Under the pieces are notes generated by a model that was given only the letters and a program-made list of their open reading frames with translations, had not been told where the DNA came from and did not search any database. The translations under genes and the position numbers were made by a program. Source: Rhodeus uyekii (Eukaryota; Chordata; Actinopteri; Cypriniformes; Acheilognathidae). From it: a DNA stretch of 64,000 bases. The DNA is taken from contig JAWRVZ010000040.1 in assembly GCA_037043235.1 (NCBI GenBank), forward strand, positions 684,501 through 748,500. Reading direction: 5' to 3'. This document shows positions 37,597-49,904 of the stretch, one piece after another. Position 1 is the stretch's first letter. Each line of letters opens with the position of its first letter.

Positions 37597-38099
37597 TCCT
37601 TAAGAGACAACACTCACATTAAGCGGATATGAACAAATGTTTACTTTCTTTGTGTTTAAAGAGACAGAGTTATTTTGTAAGAGAACAGAGGAGAATTTAC
37701 ACTCCCACTGAAGCTTCATTATTGATCTTTGCTATTTTAATATGGCAGCTGAGGTGAAAACACATTTAATTAACATGGGAAAACGGATCTGTAAGAGGTT
37801 TGAGCAAAATAACACCTAAACTAAGCACAGCTCAACCCCGTTGAGTGCGTCATATTATAAAGGGCATATTCCAAGGGCATTGATACAGGAAGAATTAGAT
37901 ATGGGAGGCATTTTTTTCTTTCCTTCTTTTCTTTCTAATAAGACTCCAAACTTTCATGTCCTTTATCATTTTTCTCAAACTGATGACAGCAAAAATATCT
38001 GACAGGTTTTTGACATTAATCAAGTTACAGGATAAATCCTAGACAGGATGGTAATTATACAAGGAACTTGTGCCAGGTTCTGTGAAGCGATTCTAGACC

Positions 38100-38570
38100 T
38101 CCTCCATATCTCTGGAGTCCATGCGTCATAGAAAGTGACGTAGTATTCAGTGCAGCAGTGCTGAATATTGCATATCTGTCTCCTACTCTTCTCTTTTTTG
38201 TTCTTCTACCAACTTGTATAGGTGTCTTATACTTTCTTTCCGAGCTCCATGACCGTTATCGGATTTCCTAACTCTCTAGCACTAACTCTTTGTCTAGTTT
38301 CTGTCTAGTTTATACAGTGACTCATTGCTGTTGAACTAAGCTCCGTCTGTTAAAATCAAGCCTGCATCCAAGACCCTGCAAATGGCTTTCTTGTGTAACG
38401 GTGGCCTCCTCGCTCCTAGTGGAGGTTCCCTTTCTGTGCTGAACCTATTTCCGCCTGCAGCCAGACGGCTCTCTGACCAGGGTACACCACCTACAGCTCA
38501 TTATCTAGATAACAAGGTGGATGAAGGTCAGCCAGTCTCTCACTGACTAAGAGTAAGCATGATTTATGAT
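38100..38570 (+). repeat. unclassified retroelement-like stretch
   Basis: GGAGTCCATGCGTCATAG, a T/C-rich tract, AATGGCTTTCTTGTGTAACG and GGTGGCCTCCTCGCTCCTAG differ in composition from neighbours and suggest an LTR or leader remnant. No ends, coding frame or duplications were fixed; it runs into the SINE at 38591. Confidence 0.25.
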
Positions 38571-38590
38571 ACATAATGGCCTTTTGTATC

Positions 38591-38750
38591 TTACATTTAT
38601 GCATTTGGCAGACGCTTTTTTCCAAAGCGACTTACATTGCATTCAAGGAACTCATTGACATTCTAATCAGTTCTTGCTTTCCCTGGGAATTAAACCCATG
38701 ACCTTGACGTTGTAAGCGCCAATGCTCTACTGTTTGAGGAGTAGGAAAGC
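38591..38750 (-). mobile_element. tRNA-derived SINE, copy 2
   Basis: This has the same tail and head as 4570-4712, in the same orientation, with about 20 extra bases between tail and B-box. The B-box is degraded to GGTTTAATTCCC and the A-box region to TCCTCAAACAGTAG, so the polymerase III promoter is weaker than in copy 1. Confidence 0.7.
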
Positions 38751-39132
38751 TACAAATCATTATTATAATTAAATAATTTTCTTGTGAATTGTTGCTTCTA
38801 GCATTTTATTATAAAAATAATATTAAACGTTTTTAATAAATGACATTTATGTTTATTTTCTATTATTATTTTAGCACAAAGCAGGGGGTCAATACACAAT
38901 ACTTTATTATGCCATCAGGTCAGTTTCTCATCTTTTTTTATTTGCAACCACTGCTGTCATTACAATGGTTTATTACCATTTTACTCTTGTACAAATATGT
39001 ATTTAATGTATTTAAGCAAGCTGCCAATACAGACATTATTTTATTATGGATATATATTACAGCTTGTTTAGTTGGTGATCATCTGAAAGAGCCCAAACCA
39101 AGTTTAGGTCCAAAACACTCTCGGCGCAGGAT

Positions 39133-39419
39133 TATGGAGACCAGGGCGTGGCTGAGGGACGTGAGAGAACGTCATGAAGACCGTCCTCATATCTCACGGA
39201 GGAGCGGAAGCATAAAAGGAGGAGGGACACCAGTGAATGACAAGAGAGGACCAGGCCTGGAGTTTATGTAGTGTTTTGTGCTTGTATGTGTGGGTGGCAC
39301 ACATCCATGAGGGACTGCCACCATTACTTTCCTTGTGCATTTGTTTATTTTTTTTTACTAAAAAATATTAAACGTTCACCAGTTCCCGCCTCCTTCCCCG
39401 AACAAAGAACTGGGTTACA
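39133..39419 (+). repeat. LTR-like repeat, copy 3
   Basis: It matches the solo LTR at 35972-36289 in the same order: GACCAGGGCGTGG near the start, CTCACGGAGGAGCGG, GCATAAAAGGAGGA, CAGGCCTGGAG, GGGACTGCCACCATTA, ATTAAACG and a final GGGTTACA. The last bases match the LTR terminus. The 5' end is decayed (TATGG for TGTGG) and no target duplication is visible. Confidence 0.65.
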
Positions 39420-39429
39420 AAAATGATCA

Positions 39430-39740
39430 TGGATGTTCCTCATGCAATCGACACTAGGTTCTGCTATGAACAACAGAATTCCCAAACACCAAGTCAATCA
39501 ACTAATTATTCAGCTGTAATTGGTGTCAGAGGCCCATCAATATCAGCAGCCAGCAGAAGCAGCCGAGTCACGCCTCACATTAATCATGCGTACGTGTCTA
39601 ATGACTGCTGCTCTGAGAACCATAAACCCTCAGAGCACTGACAGACAAGGCTGCCAACTTCTGCCATCACATAGATCCCAGTTTGAGTTGGAAATCATCC
39701 AGGTAGCATTTTAATTAGTTATGCAAAGTCTGGGCTAAAA
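39430..39740. other. repeat-poor candidate regulatory stretch
   Basis: No repeat recognised; contains CAACTAATTATTCAGCTGTA (homeodomain core beside an E-box) and TTTTAATTAGTTATGCAAAG (homeodomain core beside an octamer-like site). The frames at 39423-39714 show no coding character. A possible enhancer, not tested. Confidence 0.25.
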
Positions 39741-39929
39741 GACAGCCCACTTGTGGACATGGCAAAAATATAAACTAGTTTGTGAGGTTACACTTTATTT
39801 TGATAGTCCATTTTAGACATTCTACTAACTAGAAGTTACTTTGCAACCACATGTCATATAATTCTCAGTAGAATGGCTAGGGTTAGGGTTAGTAGAAGTA
39901 GAAGACATTTACTTGCATAGTTAGACAGT

Positions 39930-40065
39930 AGAATGTAGTGTTGGAGTCAAGACCAACTGAATCAAGACCAAGTCGAGACTAAGATTTTGTGGAGTTGAGA
40001 CTAAGCCCAAGTCAGGGGACAACCAAGTCAAAACCAAGACCAGACCAGCACTCCTCAAAAAGATC
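39930..40065 (+). repeat. GACCAAG-rich imperfect repeat
   Basis: Units like AGTCAAGACCAACTGA, ATCAAGACCAAGTCGAGAC and AAGTCAAAACCAAGACC follow one another after TGTAGTGTTGGAGTC. This resembles a known fish dispersed repeat; class not determined. Confidence 0.4.
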
Positions 40066-40334
40066 CATATCTACTGTCTGAGAAATGTCTTATAATTAAA
40101 TCAGGAAATACAGTTACAATAATAAGACACTATACAGAGCTGTTACAAATCAAATCATTAACACTAAAATTAATCTGTTGCATAGGTGACACAGACATGC
40201 ATTTGAATTGGTACAATTAGACATGCATAAATAATGTTAAGATACATGTTTTAAAAATAACATTTTGTATATAGAAATATGTGAAGATTGAGAATAAAAT
40301 GATAGGCCTACTTTTAAAAATAAAATTGAATCTG

Positions 40335-40348
40335 CCAGTAGGTGGCGA
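40335..40348 (+). promoter_or_regulatory. CTCF-like core motif
   Basis: CCAGTAGGTGGCGA fits 13 of 14 positions of the recalled CTCF core consensus CCASYAGRKGGCRS. A weaker match, CCACAAGAGGGCGT, is at 59305-59318. Such motifs are also spread by fish repeats. Confidence 0.35.
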
Positions 40349-40514
40349 GAAACACTTAATGAGCCACTGAATCATTTATTTAACCAGTTCACAGCAGCTG
40401 ATTCATTTAGTAACGAAATAGCAAAAACTAAAATTGTGTCTCAAATGGAAGTCAACAAAGATTAACGTCTTATTTATTGAATGTTTCCATTAAATAAACA
40501 TCTCGTTTGCAAAC

Positions 40515-40990
40515 GTTGTAACATTCTGTTTCAGTCTCCACCCTCTTCCTGTTTCCTTCCGTGCTCTTCCCCGTGTCATTTCCCTCACCAGTCGCGTCAA
40601 CCACTTACCTCATTAGTCATGACACCTGTGTCCCATCATTCCTTGTGTATTTAAGTCCTCATGTGTCTTTTTCTGTCAATGCTTATGTTTGGTGGCGTGA
40701 ATCATGTTTCTCTCCTGGCTCTGTTTCCCGTTAGAATGTGTTCCTGTGTTTGCACAAGAAGTGCGTTTTGTTTTGTTTTACATTTAAAGTGTGTTTTCAG
40801 TTCTAAAGAGAAGTTTCAGTTTATTCCTGCCTTCCTTATCCTCATCTTCCTCCCGCACTGCACGCCTGGCAATCATGTTCCTATTCGTGAAAACCTGACT
40901 CTTGCTCTTTTTGTATTGCTTAATTCTATCTTTTGTTATAACATAAAACACAAGATCTCACAATTACTTTTTTGAAATAAAATCTGATCA
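40515..40990 (+). repeat. LTR-like fragment
   Basis: Pyrimidine-rich start, TGTGTATTTAAGTCC TATA-like motif at about 40645, and GAAATAAAATC at the 3' end. This arrangement resembles LTRs of fish Gypsy/ERV elements. Terminal inverted dinucleotides and a target duplication were not found. Confidence 0.35.
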
Positions 40991-41984
40991 CTAAAACTAC
41001 ATTTCCGAGGTGAAGAAATGCATTTGACCACATTATGGTGCAAACACAAACCTAATGCCTTCCAGATAACATCAAACATCAAATTACCTAGTTATCATCA
41101 AATATGGATTGCACTAAAAACAATTTCAAAACAAAAGTTTTAAAAGGAAAAGGTGCATGCAGAGTTCTCTTTTATGGGTCACTGCTAAAAAGCAGCTCAC
41201 TGAAAGGCACATCAGTCTATGCCATTGGTGCGTGAACACACAATTTGTCATTTAGGAACATAAAAACTGAACTGGCCGTCTTGAAGTTATAGCTAACTGG
41301 GAAATTCAATTAAATACCCAGGTATATTGAAAAAAATAAAAGCCAGCCTTTTAACCTCACTAATAATGAAAGAAGAAAAATATCTACAGTAACTGCTGCC
41401 ATTCAATTCTTTCTTCAGAATGGCCTGAGGAAAAAGGCACCACCAAGGCAAATGAAAAAAGAGGAAAACCCCACTTTAAAAACAAGACGGCTCACTCCTC
41501 TAAGGGACCCTGCAAGGAATGCATTATCATGGATGAAAAGGAAGGGAAATGAAGGCTGAGGAAGACTGTGGATGCTTGCTTTGATATACAGCTTCAAGTG
41601 AAGAAATAAGAAACATTTTTCTTTCCAGGCGTCTCTAGTTGATTCCTTGCTAACAGTCCCAGTTGGTTTTAGAGTATGTTAATTACCCATAGAGACATAG
41701 AGGCAGTTTAGCTCAGCTGTGAATCTTAAACACACACACACTTCTGAGCCCCATCTGATAGTGAATGCAAACCCAGAATGGGACGATGGTTCTCTTTTTC
41801 CTTTAAAAACAGATTAAACATTCCCAGAGGAATAGGAATATTATATTGGTCTTTCAAATCTCAGGTCTCAGATTTTTTCAGATTCTCCTGAAATAAAAAT
41901 AGACAACCGAGACAAATTTTGGTATACAGTAAAATAAAGGATATATGAACTTAATAAATATTGCATAGCACAGCTATTTTGATC

Positions 41985-42155
41985 TTGAAAATGTTAATAG
42001 TTTTGTAGAACTATTAAAAAAGATATTTTTCAGGATTCTTTCAGCATATATTTATTTTGATAAAGAAATTTTAAAAAGTCTTTACCGTTAATGCATTTCT
42101 GGTTGTTAATGCATGTTTTTTATCTTACTGGCCTTACAAACTTTTGAACAGTTTA
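41985..42155 (+). repeat. weak cyprinid repeat remnant
   Basis: Short matches such as GGATTCTTTCAGCATATATT and CTTTACCGTTAATGCATTTC followed by ACAAACTTTTGAACAG suggest a decayed copy; strongly diverged. Confidence 0.35.
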
Positions 42156-42423
42156 TTCTTAAATTGGATGTAGAGTAAAGGACAAATACTATAAAGATAT
42201 AGTTCTAAAAATCATTCTCAATATTAAAGAATAGGAGAGTTCATACCACACCTATAAAAAATAACAGCACAGAGAAATCATTTAGTTGGAATCACTTTCA
42301 GAATGATTTTATCCAGGTGAGTGATAAAAGCATTGACAGTCAATCAGAATCCTTCCTGTTGGGTGGATGGACAAGCACACTCTACACAAAACAATGTGGT
42401 CTGCTGGTGTGGACGCTAATATA

Positions 42424-43617
42424 CACTCTCACCTAAAGGATTATTAGGAATACCATACTAATACTGTGTTTGACCCTCTTTCGCCTTCAGCACTGCTTTA
42501 ATTCTACGTGGCGTTGATTCAACAAGGTGCTGAAAGCATTCTTTAGAAACGTTGGCCCATATTGATAGGATAGCATCTTGCAGTTGATGGAGATTTGTGG
42601 GATGCACATCCAGGGCACGAAGCTCCCGTTCCACCAGATCCCAAAGATGCTCCATTGGGTTGAGATCTGGTGACAGTGGGGGCCATTTTAGTACAGTGAA
42701 CTCATTGTCATGTTCAAGAAACCAATTTGAAATGATTCGAGCTTTGTGACATGGTGCGTTATCCTGCTGGAAGTAGCCATCAGAGGATGGGTACATGGTG
42801 GTCATAAAGGAATGGACATGGTCAGAAACAATGCTCAGGTAGGCTGTGGCATTTAAACGATGCCCAATTGGCCCTAAGGTTGCCAAGAAAACATCCCCCA
42901 CACCATTATACCACCACCACCAGCCTGCACAGTGGTAACAAGGCATGATGGATCCATGTTCTTATTCTGTTTACGCTAAATTCTGACTCTACCATCTGAA
43001 TGTTTCAACAGAAATCGAGACTCATCAGACCAGGCAACATTTTTCCAGTCTTCAACTGTACAATTTTGGTGAGCTCGTGCAAATTGTAGCCTCTTTTTCC
43101 TATTTGTAGTGGAGATGAGTGGTACCCGGTGGGATCTTCTTCCGTTGTAGCCCATCCACCTCAAGGTTGTGCGTGTTGTGGCTTCACAAATGCTTTGCTG
43201 CATACCTCTGTTGTAACAAGTGGTTATTTCAGTCAAAGTTGCTCTTCTATCAGCTTGAATCAGTCGGCCCATTCTTCTCTGACCTCCAGCAAAAAACAAG
43301 GCATTTTCGCCCACAGGACTGCCGCATACTGAATGGTTTTCCCTTTTTTACACCATTCTTTGTAAACCCTAGAAATGGTTGTGCGTGGAAAAACCCAGTA
43401 ACTGAGCAGATTGTGAAATACTCAGACCGGCCCGTCTGGCACCAACAACCATGCCATGCACAAAATTGATTTGATAGAATTGATAGAGTTCAGGATATTG
43501 TCTTGACCAGGACCACACCCCTAAATGCATTGAAGCAACTGCCATGTGATTGGTTGATTAGATAATTCCATTAATGAGAAATTGAACAGGTGTTCCTAAT
43601 AATCATTTAGGTGAGTG
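42424..43617 (-). mobile_element. Tc1 transposon copy 2, near full length
   Basis: Terminal inverted repeats CACTCTCACCTAAAGGATTA and, on the other strand, CACTCACCTAAATGATTA bound a 1,194-bp element flanked by TA at 42422-42423 and 43618-43619. The transposase lies on the minus strand. Both ends are present, so it could still be mobilised in trans in principle, but its own gene is broken. This Tc1 subfamily differs from the copy at 13808-14978. Confidence 0.9.
42458..43455 (-). pseudogene. Tc1 transposase pseudogene, all three catalytic residues visible
   Basis: On the minus strand, from MVVGARRAGLSISQ at about 43452, come the helix-turn-helix region, QRRMGRLIQADRRATLTEI, the first catalytic Asp in AWSDESRFLL, the second in YFQQDNAPCHKA and the Glu in DLNPMEHLWD (spacing compatible with DD34E), ending KEGQTQY and stop. 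It is broken by a frameshift in a T-run near 43393, an in-frame TAG at about 42976 after GRVRI, and a second frameshift near 42890. It is about full family length otherwise, so decay appears recent. Confidence 0.85.
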
Positions 43618-45684
43618 TAGTTATCTTTATATTTATTGTTTTTGGTGTGAACAGGATTTAATCCAAAATATTCTTATAAGACCCCATTTTCTTACAAAGA
43701 ATACATTCATGACAGGTTAATCAACAAGTACTTTAAATTCATCTGATTTCTAATGTCTCAGCAAGTCTCTCTGTTATGAGGTTTAAAGGAAAAACAGTAC
43801 TCAGCTGGATACTCCACTGTAGCACTGCACCTCCCTGTGCATGGAATGAGGAAAAGAGAGTTCATCAGACTGTCTGGAGTGTCAGAGAAAGAAAAAAACA
43901 AAGGAGGAGAGTACAGGACAGGCCCCGCTGATTTAATGATGGAGGACGGATCTAGAGAAGCCAGATTAACGAGAAACTAAACGTCAGGGACCTGCTGGTT
44001 TCACTGGAGTGAGACAGAGCTCCATACTGGGAAAATTACACTTTTCCTCAACAATGACAGCAGCTCTGGGATAGCGTTCAGCCATCTGAATAGTTCTCAT
44101 TTTGACAATACCTGTCCAAGAGTTATGTTATAAAACGTTTTTATACCTAGTTACAAAACATATTTGTTTTATTATAATTTTAATATGTTGCTGTATGTTG
44201 CCAAATATCCCAGGAGAGAACGCCCTTTTAAAATATATTTGTTATTAGCTTTAAAAGTCCAGCTTTCAATTGGGTAACAGTGTTTTGAGAGCATTTGATC
44301 CTAAATGCTGCTCCACATGAACTTTGTGTGTTTAGTTTGTTTAAAATGTGCATTTGAAAACACCTTACCCTAACCATAACCCTTTCTTCCCTTGGTGTTG
44401 AACGTAAGTAATTAATTAAGACAGCCACAAATATTATTATTATTAGTAGTATGTCAAATTGAAAAGGTTCCATAAAAACAACATAATTTGACCTGAGACA
44501 ACTGAAGTGAAGAGAAATTTTAGATAAATAAATAGCAATATCATTTCGGGTTATATCACAAAGTCCTAAAAAAAGAAAAAAAGAAAAGCATAAACCTGGA
44601 GCAAGCAACTCAAATGAATGAAAAATGCACAAAAATTAGTTTGAAATCAAACAATAAGTCTTCACCATGGCCCCCTTTTAAAGACCCCTGATCTGAAAAA
44701 TACTTTTAGTGTCTTTGGAGCATCATGGAAACACTCAGTGTTCATCTGCTAAAAGTGAAGACGAGAAGTTGAACCATCGCATTTGCTGATTTGCACAAAG
44801 CCATACAGCAGCTCATTTTAATTATGTTTCATAAATTCACTCGCCTCTCCCTATATTGTACATTCCTGCAATTACATTATGCAGATGGAGATTTATGAGC
44901 CCAAGCACACTTCAATATCCAGCTTTCCAGCAACGATTTTAATAAACGCTTGCGTATCAGTCTTAAACGATGAACCCACACAGTGTTAAATCAACACCAG
45001 CACTTATTGCTGACTTTATCGAAATGTAATACTACAAGAGTTCATCAAACATGAATGTTTTTTACATCCATATTCTAATAATAAAACCCAAGATGTTCTA
45101 GAACCACATTGAAAAATAATATAAAAGCCAACAGTCTCCGCTGATTTTAATGGTACAAGGCCACATAAAAGCAGTTGGATAAAACTGTTGGACAAAAGAA
45201 AGAAAGAAAGGTATGGTTTGCGATCAATTACTGACCATTACTTGGCAGCTGAGCCAATCAATAGCAGATCAAAGCTGCCAGGGAGCCACTTCCTCTAATC
45301 CATCAGACAGTGAAACAACGGCAGGATGAATCAATGAGATGTGAAATGAAGACAGTTATCTCTAGATCCAGCCAGTGTGAATCATACCCTCTTAGTTGTT
45401 TTTAATTTTCCGTGGCAAAAAATAAAAAATAAACAAAATAAATGCATGCACACATGAGCAGACAGAACTTTCCGAATGCAGGTGTACTGTTAAAACATTT
45501 AACATTTAAACTGTGTACTGTAGAAGGTATAACTCTTAAAACGTGACATCTCACCAACCTGGTGAGAGTTATTAAGTTAATATGAATATTCATTTTCTAC
45601 TGCAGAGTAAAATGTAAGAGCTCCACTCAAACTAGACTTGGCAAACAGCGATATATTTGCACCAGCAGGATAATTAAGTGTTCA

Positions 45685-45800
45685 TAAAATTAATAATAAT
45701 AATTCATTACATTTATATAGAGCTTTATCATAGACACTCAAAGCGCTTTTACATGGAAGGGGGAATCTCCTCAACTGTCACCAGATAATATTATATGATA
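45685..45800 (+). repeat. ATTTATATAG(C/A)GCTTT dispersed repeat
   Basis: CATTACATTTATATAGAGCT followed by ACACTCAAAGCGCTTTTACA and GGGGGAATCTCCTCAAC is a widespread fish repeat. A shorter copy lies at 60250-60325. Confidence 0.6.
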
Positions 45801-46695
45801 TGCAAATAACAAAAGATAATAAAAGAATAACAATCTAGGCTGCTTGACGATTCGCTGCTCTAACCCTCTGCTCTTTTCCCTAACATACAAAATCTCAACA
45901 CTCTTTTGTGCCCTTGCAGTCATTTCAATTTTAAAGAGCAGGTTGGTGAATTATTGCCGGCAGTTAGATGGGAGTTCTTCTCGCTCAGGGTAACAGTCCA
46001 GCAGCACTGCGCTGCTTTATCAGCACAACCCAAGCAGTGTCTCTAGGGCTCCTGATAGGACTAACAGACTGACCCCATAATGTATCACTGAGTTTGAGGG
46101 TTTGAGAGTTTGTCACGTGGCTTGAATGAAAATGCCGACTACATTGCTCCAGTTTTAAAGACTTCGGACTTTACAGCATCAGGGTGGATGTGAATGCAAA
46201 AGAATTTAAAAGAAAGTCCAAATCACTATGTGCAAATAACTTTCAATGACAAACAGTTTAATCTACTGAAGATGAAAGATATATACTATTATAATTTAAA
46301 TACTGTCACTTTTGATAAATTTAATGCATTCTTGATAAAAGTATTCATTTATATGGATGGACAGTTGGAACTGAGCCAAGCCTTTTGGATAATGTTTTGT
46401 ATTGCAATGTAATATATAGGCTAAATACAGTCTTGGAAAAATGTATAATTGCATTAATATTTATGCAGTTCACCTGGCAAAAATTGACAGCATATGTAAA
46501 GATTATTCTGCAAATAAACAACACCAAGAATTTTTATGCATTTATGCAGTGCTTATATGAACCAAAACAACAATATATATATATAGCAGATATGTGGAAT
46601 TACAAATTCTCTTTAATATTCCCTATTACTAAGGCATGATACTTCAATTGATATTTGACCATTAAACAGCTGTAGGATTATTATGTGGAATGCTA

Positions 46696-46697
<2 letters not shown>

Positions 46698-46733
<36 letters not shown>
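46698..46733. repeat. (CA)n microsatellite
   Basis: About 18 CA units between TGCTAATA and CGTAAAG. Confidence 0.95.
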
Positions 46734-46735
<2 letters not shown>

Positions 46736-46986
46736 AAAGATATGTTCAAGCACATAATGAGAAGTATGGACCCACATTTCTCTTAAAACATTTTGACTGA
46801 TCCAGTAGAGCAAGGAAACAATAGGTAGGCTACACCCTCCACACCTTCTCGCCAATAACATTTATCTCAGAATTTACAGCCTCAGGATGCCTCCACAGAA
46901 AGCCTTTACCCTGGTTATGCGGTTCCTGACCTCAATCTCAGGATCAATACACTGCTGGACAATTGGCTGGGTCAGCAACTGGTTTT

Positions 46987-47260
46987 AAAGGAATAGTTCA
47001 ACTAAAACACTATGCCATCATTTACTCACACCTATGTCATTTCACACCCATACAACTTTCTTTCTTCCAAGGAGCATAAATGGGTCAGTTCAGCAAAATA
47101 TTCAAGATGCTTTTTTCGTTTTCATATGGCTTCATAAGTCTTGATATACATTAAGTTGTATGGATAAGTTCACATCATTTTTGGAGGTTGATTGCATCTG
47201 ACCCTATTTGCATTCATTGTATGGAAAATATAGTAGCATGTCAGACTTATTCTGATGACC
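46987..47260 (+). repeat. one end of an AAAGGAATAGTTCA MITE
   Basis: It begins AAAGGAATAGTTCAACTA and continues with CATTTACTCACACCTATGTC, the standard inner sequence of this MITE family. The opposite terminus is missing; the 3' boundary is approximate. Confidence 0.6.
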
Positions 47261-48630
47261 ACACCACCCACATCATATGCAGCACATTCAAAAATCATTA
47301 CCCAACTCATTGTTATTCATTATGCATAGTAATGAAGACTTAATTGGGCATATTTGCCATCTGCAAAATTAATAAGTGTCAGAACTTGGGTTCAGCTCCC
47401 AATGAGACAAGAAAAAGGAAAGCACTGTCATCCCCTCTTTCCAATGTCGAGTTGCAGGAGGAGAAGATCTCCAGAAGTGCACTTAGAACAGCCAAGTGTA
47501 AATTCCATAACCCCAACTAATCTCCAGATAAGTTTTACTCACAGGAGTGTATAAACACACTTCTGTGGAATACTGGGAAGAGGGAGTTGCTCATGGCGTT
47601 TTTCATCCAGCATCATCAATCCTGCTCACAAGAAGAACCCCACTGAGGCATCTGAATGCCTTGACATCTTTCCAAGTAAGATAACTCATCAAGATTCTAT
47701 AAATAAAACCAGTAATCATAAATGCATGGAGCTCCTCGCCTGTACTTAGTGCTTGCCTGGTCTCTGAAACATAAATTACTGTTTTCGCTCTGAGCATTGA
47801 CAGGAGAAGCAAAGAAATGTGTTAGAGGTCAAGCTGACCTTATCAAGCATAAAAACATGGGAGGGTTCAGCTCCGTGAAATAGATTTTGATGCATTCCAA
47901 TTTATTTTTATTTTTTTTGCAAAGTGAACAGAAAAATGGCTTTTGTTTTTCCACTTTTTCTGTACTGCATTTATTTCTGCAATGCATTTATGCATTGATG
48001 TGAATCAGTTAAAATAACTTGAAAGTCCCTTTTAGGCAAGTCTGAACGCCCCAAAAAGAGATTGTCTATTGATATCTCTAAAAATGACATTTCAAATTAG
48101 CAATAACAGTAGTATTAACATAATTTATTATTCTTAAAATAAAAGTGTTACCATTTGTTTAAATTTATTTTACACAAATTTCAGCTGGAAAGTTTTCACA
48201 AAGGTTTGACATTATAAAACCATGTAAACCTTGCAGTTTCAATTGGGGGACGACTGTGCGGCTCATTGATTGTATGCTAATATCCTACAGAAGGAACACA
48301 AGCCTGCTGTAATGCAAGTTTATAATGTATTATCAGATTCAGCTGAATACAAGTGTGTCACAGGCACCTAATGAAAGCCATATTGATCCTAGACAGGCAT
48401 AATAAAATGAGTCAGGCAAAAAGGAAGACTTCTGGGGGCATTTTGCTCAAATGATATAGAATATAAAACAGCAAAATGAGCCAAGATGGGGAGGTGGAAA
48501 AATAATCGAGGGAAAGTAAGAGCAAACAACGAGCAATAGAGAGAGACAGAAAGAGAACAGATGAGACAAAGAAAACTTGCTTGTGAATCTCATTAATATG
48601 CAAGAGGGCATCTATGAACATTAAAGAGAG

Positions 48631-48656
48631 TGCTGTGTGTGTGTGTGTGAGAGAGG
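48631..48656. repeat. (GT)n(GA)n microsatellite
   Basis: A GTGTGTGTGTGTGT tract passing into GAGAGAG. Confidence 0.85.
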
Positions 48657-49204
48657 CTTGCAGAGGTGGTACTGGTACAGCTAACCCATCACCAAGGGGT
48701 GATTTATAATTAGAGAGCTTTCCATTTCTGCATGGGGTTGAGAAGATGCAAAGAAAATGTCGAGATATGAGGAAATCAAACTGAAAATGATCAAAGTTTT
48801 CTGAGAATATGGAAGTGGTCTCATTTTAAAAAGTTTGCTTCTCTGCATGCATGGTGGTCCTGACACTGTATACAGCGTTTGATCATATTCTTGCATGTGC
48901 TTCTCTTGGATTAAATCAAAGCAAGATGGTTTTAACTGGATATGACAGTTATTTATTTTTAAATAAAATAAATTTAAAATAAAACATAAAATCACAAAGA
49001 AATAATCTGGCATGATTTGAAAATATTCCAAAGTTTACATGGAAAAGTGATGTAAGTTAATTCTTTGTATCATGTTAGGTTTAAATAAATAAATAAATAG
49101 ATCTTTCTCAGATTCTTAATTCAAGATCCATTACACACTACCCCCTTCTAAGTTAGGGGTCGGTAAGCAAGTAAAAAAAGAAAAGAAAAAGGTTTTCAAA
49201 AGAA

Positions 49205-49430
49205 GAAATGTTGCAATTAAAGCACCCTTTACTCCAGTCACATGATTCTTCAGAAATCGGTCAAACATGATGATTTGATGCTCAAGAAACATATCTTAAA
49301 CAGTTGTGCTGTATAATATTTTTTTCTGGAAACTGTAAAACAGTGCATTTAGTCATGAGTCTTTGATAAATAAAAAGACCAAAATAACAGCACTTATTTG
49401 AAACAGAACGTTATAACCCAATGTTTATAA
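49205..49430 (+). repeat. cyprinid dispersed repeat fragment
   Basis: ACTCCAGTCACATGATTCTT, GATGATTTGATGCTCAAGAA, AACAGTTGTGCTGTATAATA and AGCACTTATTTGAAACAG occur in consensus order. Confidence 0.65.
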
Positions 49431-49559
49431 TTTCACAGAGAACAGCCTAAAAACGTATAAAGCAGGCAACGGACAAAAGCTTCTCTTGAAAGACATGACC
49501 GTTCCAACTTTGTCTAGACAAATTTTTGTTTGTGGATCACAACTTGTAAGAATGTCTTT

Positions 49560-49904
49560 TAAATCAGTTCGGGAAGCGCCTCATCGTCAGATATCAGCGC
49601 TGGATCGTCAACATTTGCTTCTGAGAGAGGCGAAGAGGCTCCCACTCCACTCGTGCTCTCATTGGTCGATCTGGCGCCGAGAACCAATCACGTGCCTTGT
49701 CTGAGTGCCCGTGGGTGTGTACAAAGCCTCTGAGAGAGTTTCTCTCTTTGTCTGGCATACTGGGAAACCATTTTCTCGCATCACGATGAAACAACACGGC
49801 TTTCCGGTATTTTTGAAATTTTATTTTTAAATTAATTTTTGGGAAAAATCCGTGATGCACTGAGGCTGCGAAACTTGAACCTAGAAAGTGGCGAGGGATT
49901 ACTG
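49560..49904 (-). mobile_element. Tigger end fragment (CAGTAATCCCTCG type)
   Basis: On the minus strand from 49904 it begins CAGTAATCCCTCGCCACTTT and continues to GCATCACGGATTTTTCCC, a terminus known from Tigger elements; TA follows at 49905-49906. The other end is missing. The reading frames here are chance. Confidence 0.6.

Noticed and set aside
38840..39271. 143-codon open frame on the plus strand
   Set aside because: The first half is AT-rich text with random Phe/Tyr/Ile, and the second half runs into the LTR-like repeat at 39133-39419. No domain.
44228..44632. 134-codon minus-strand frame
   Set aside because: No recognisable domain or splice context; composition typical of chance AT-rich reading.
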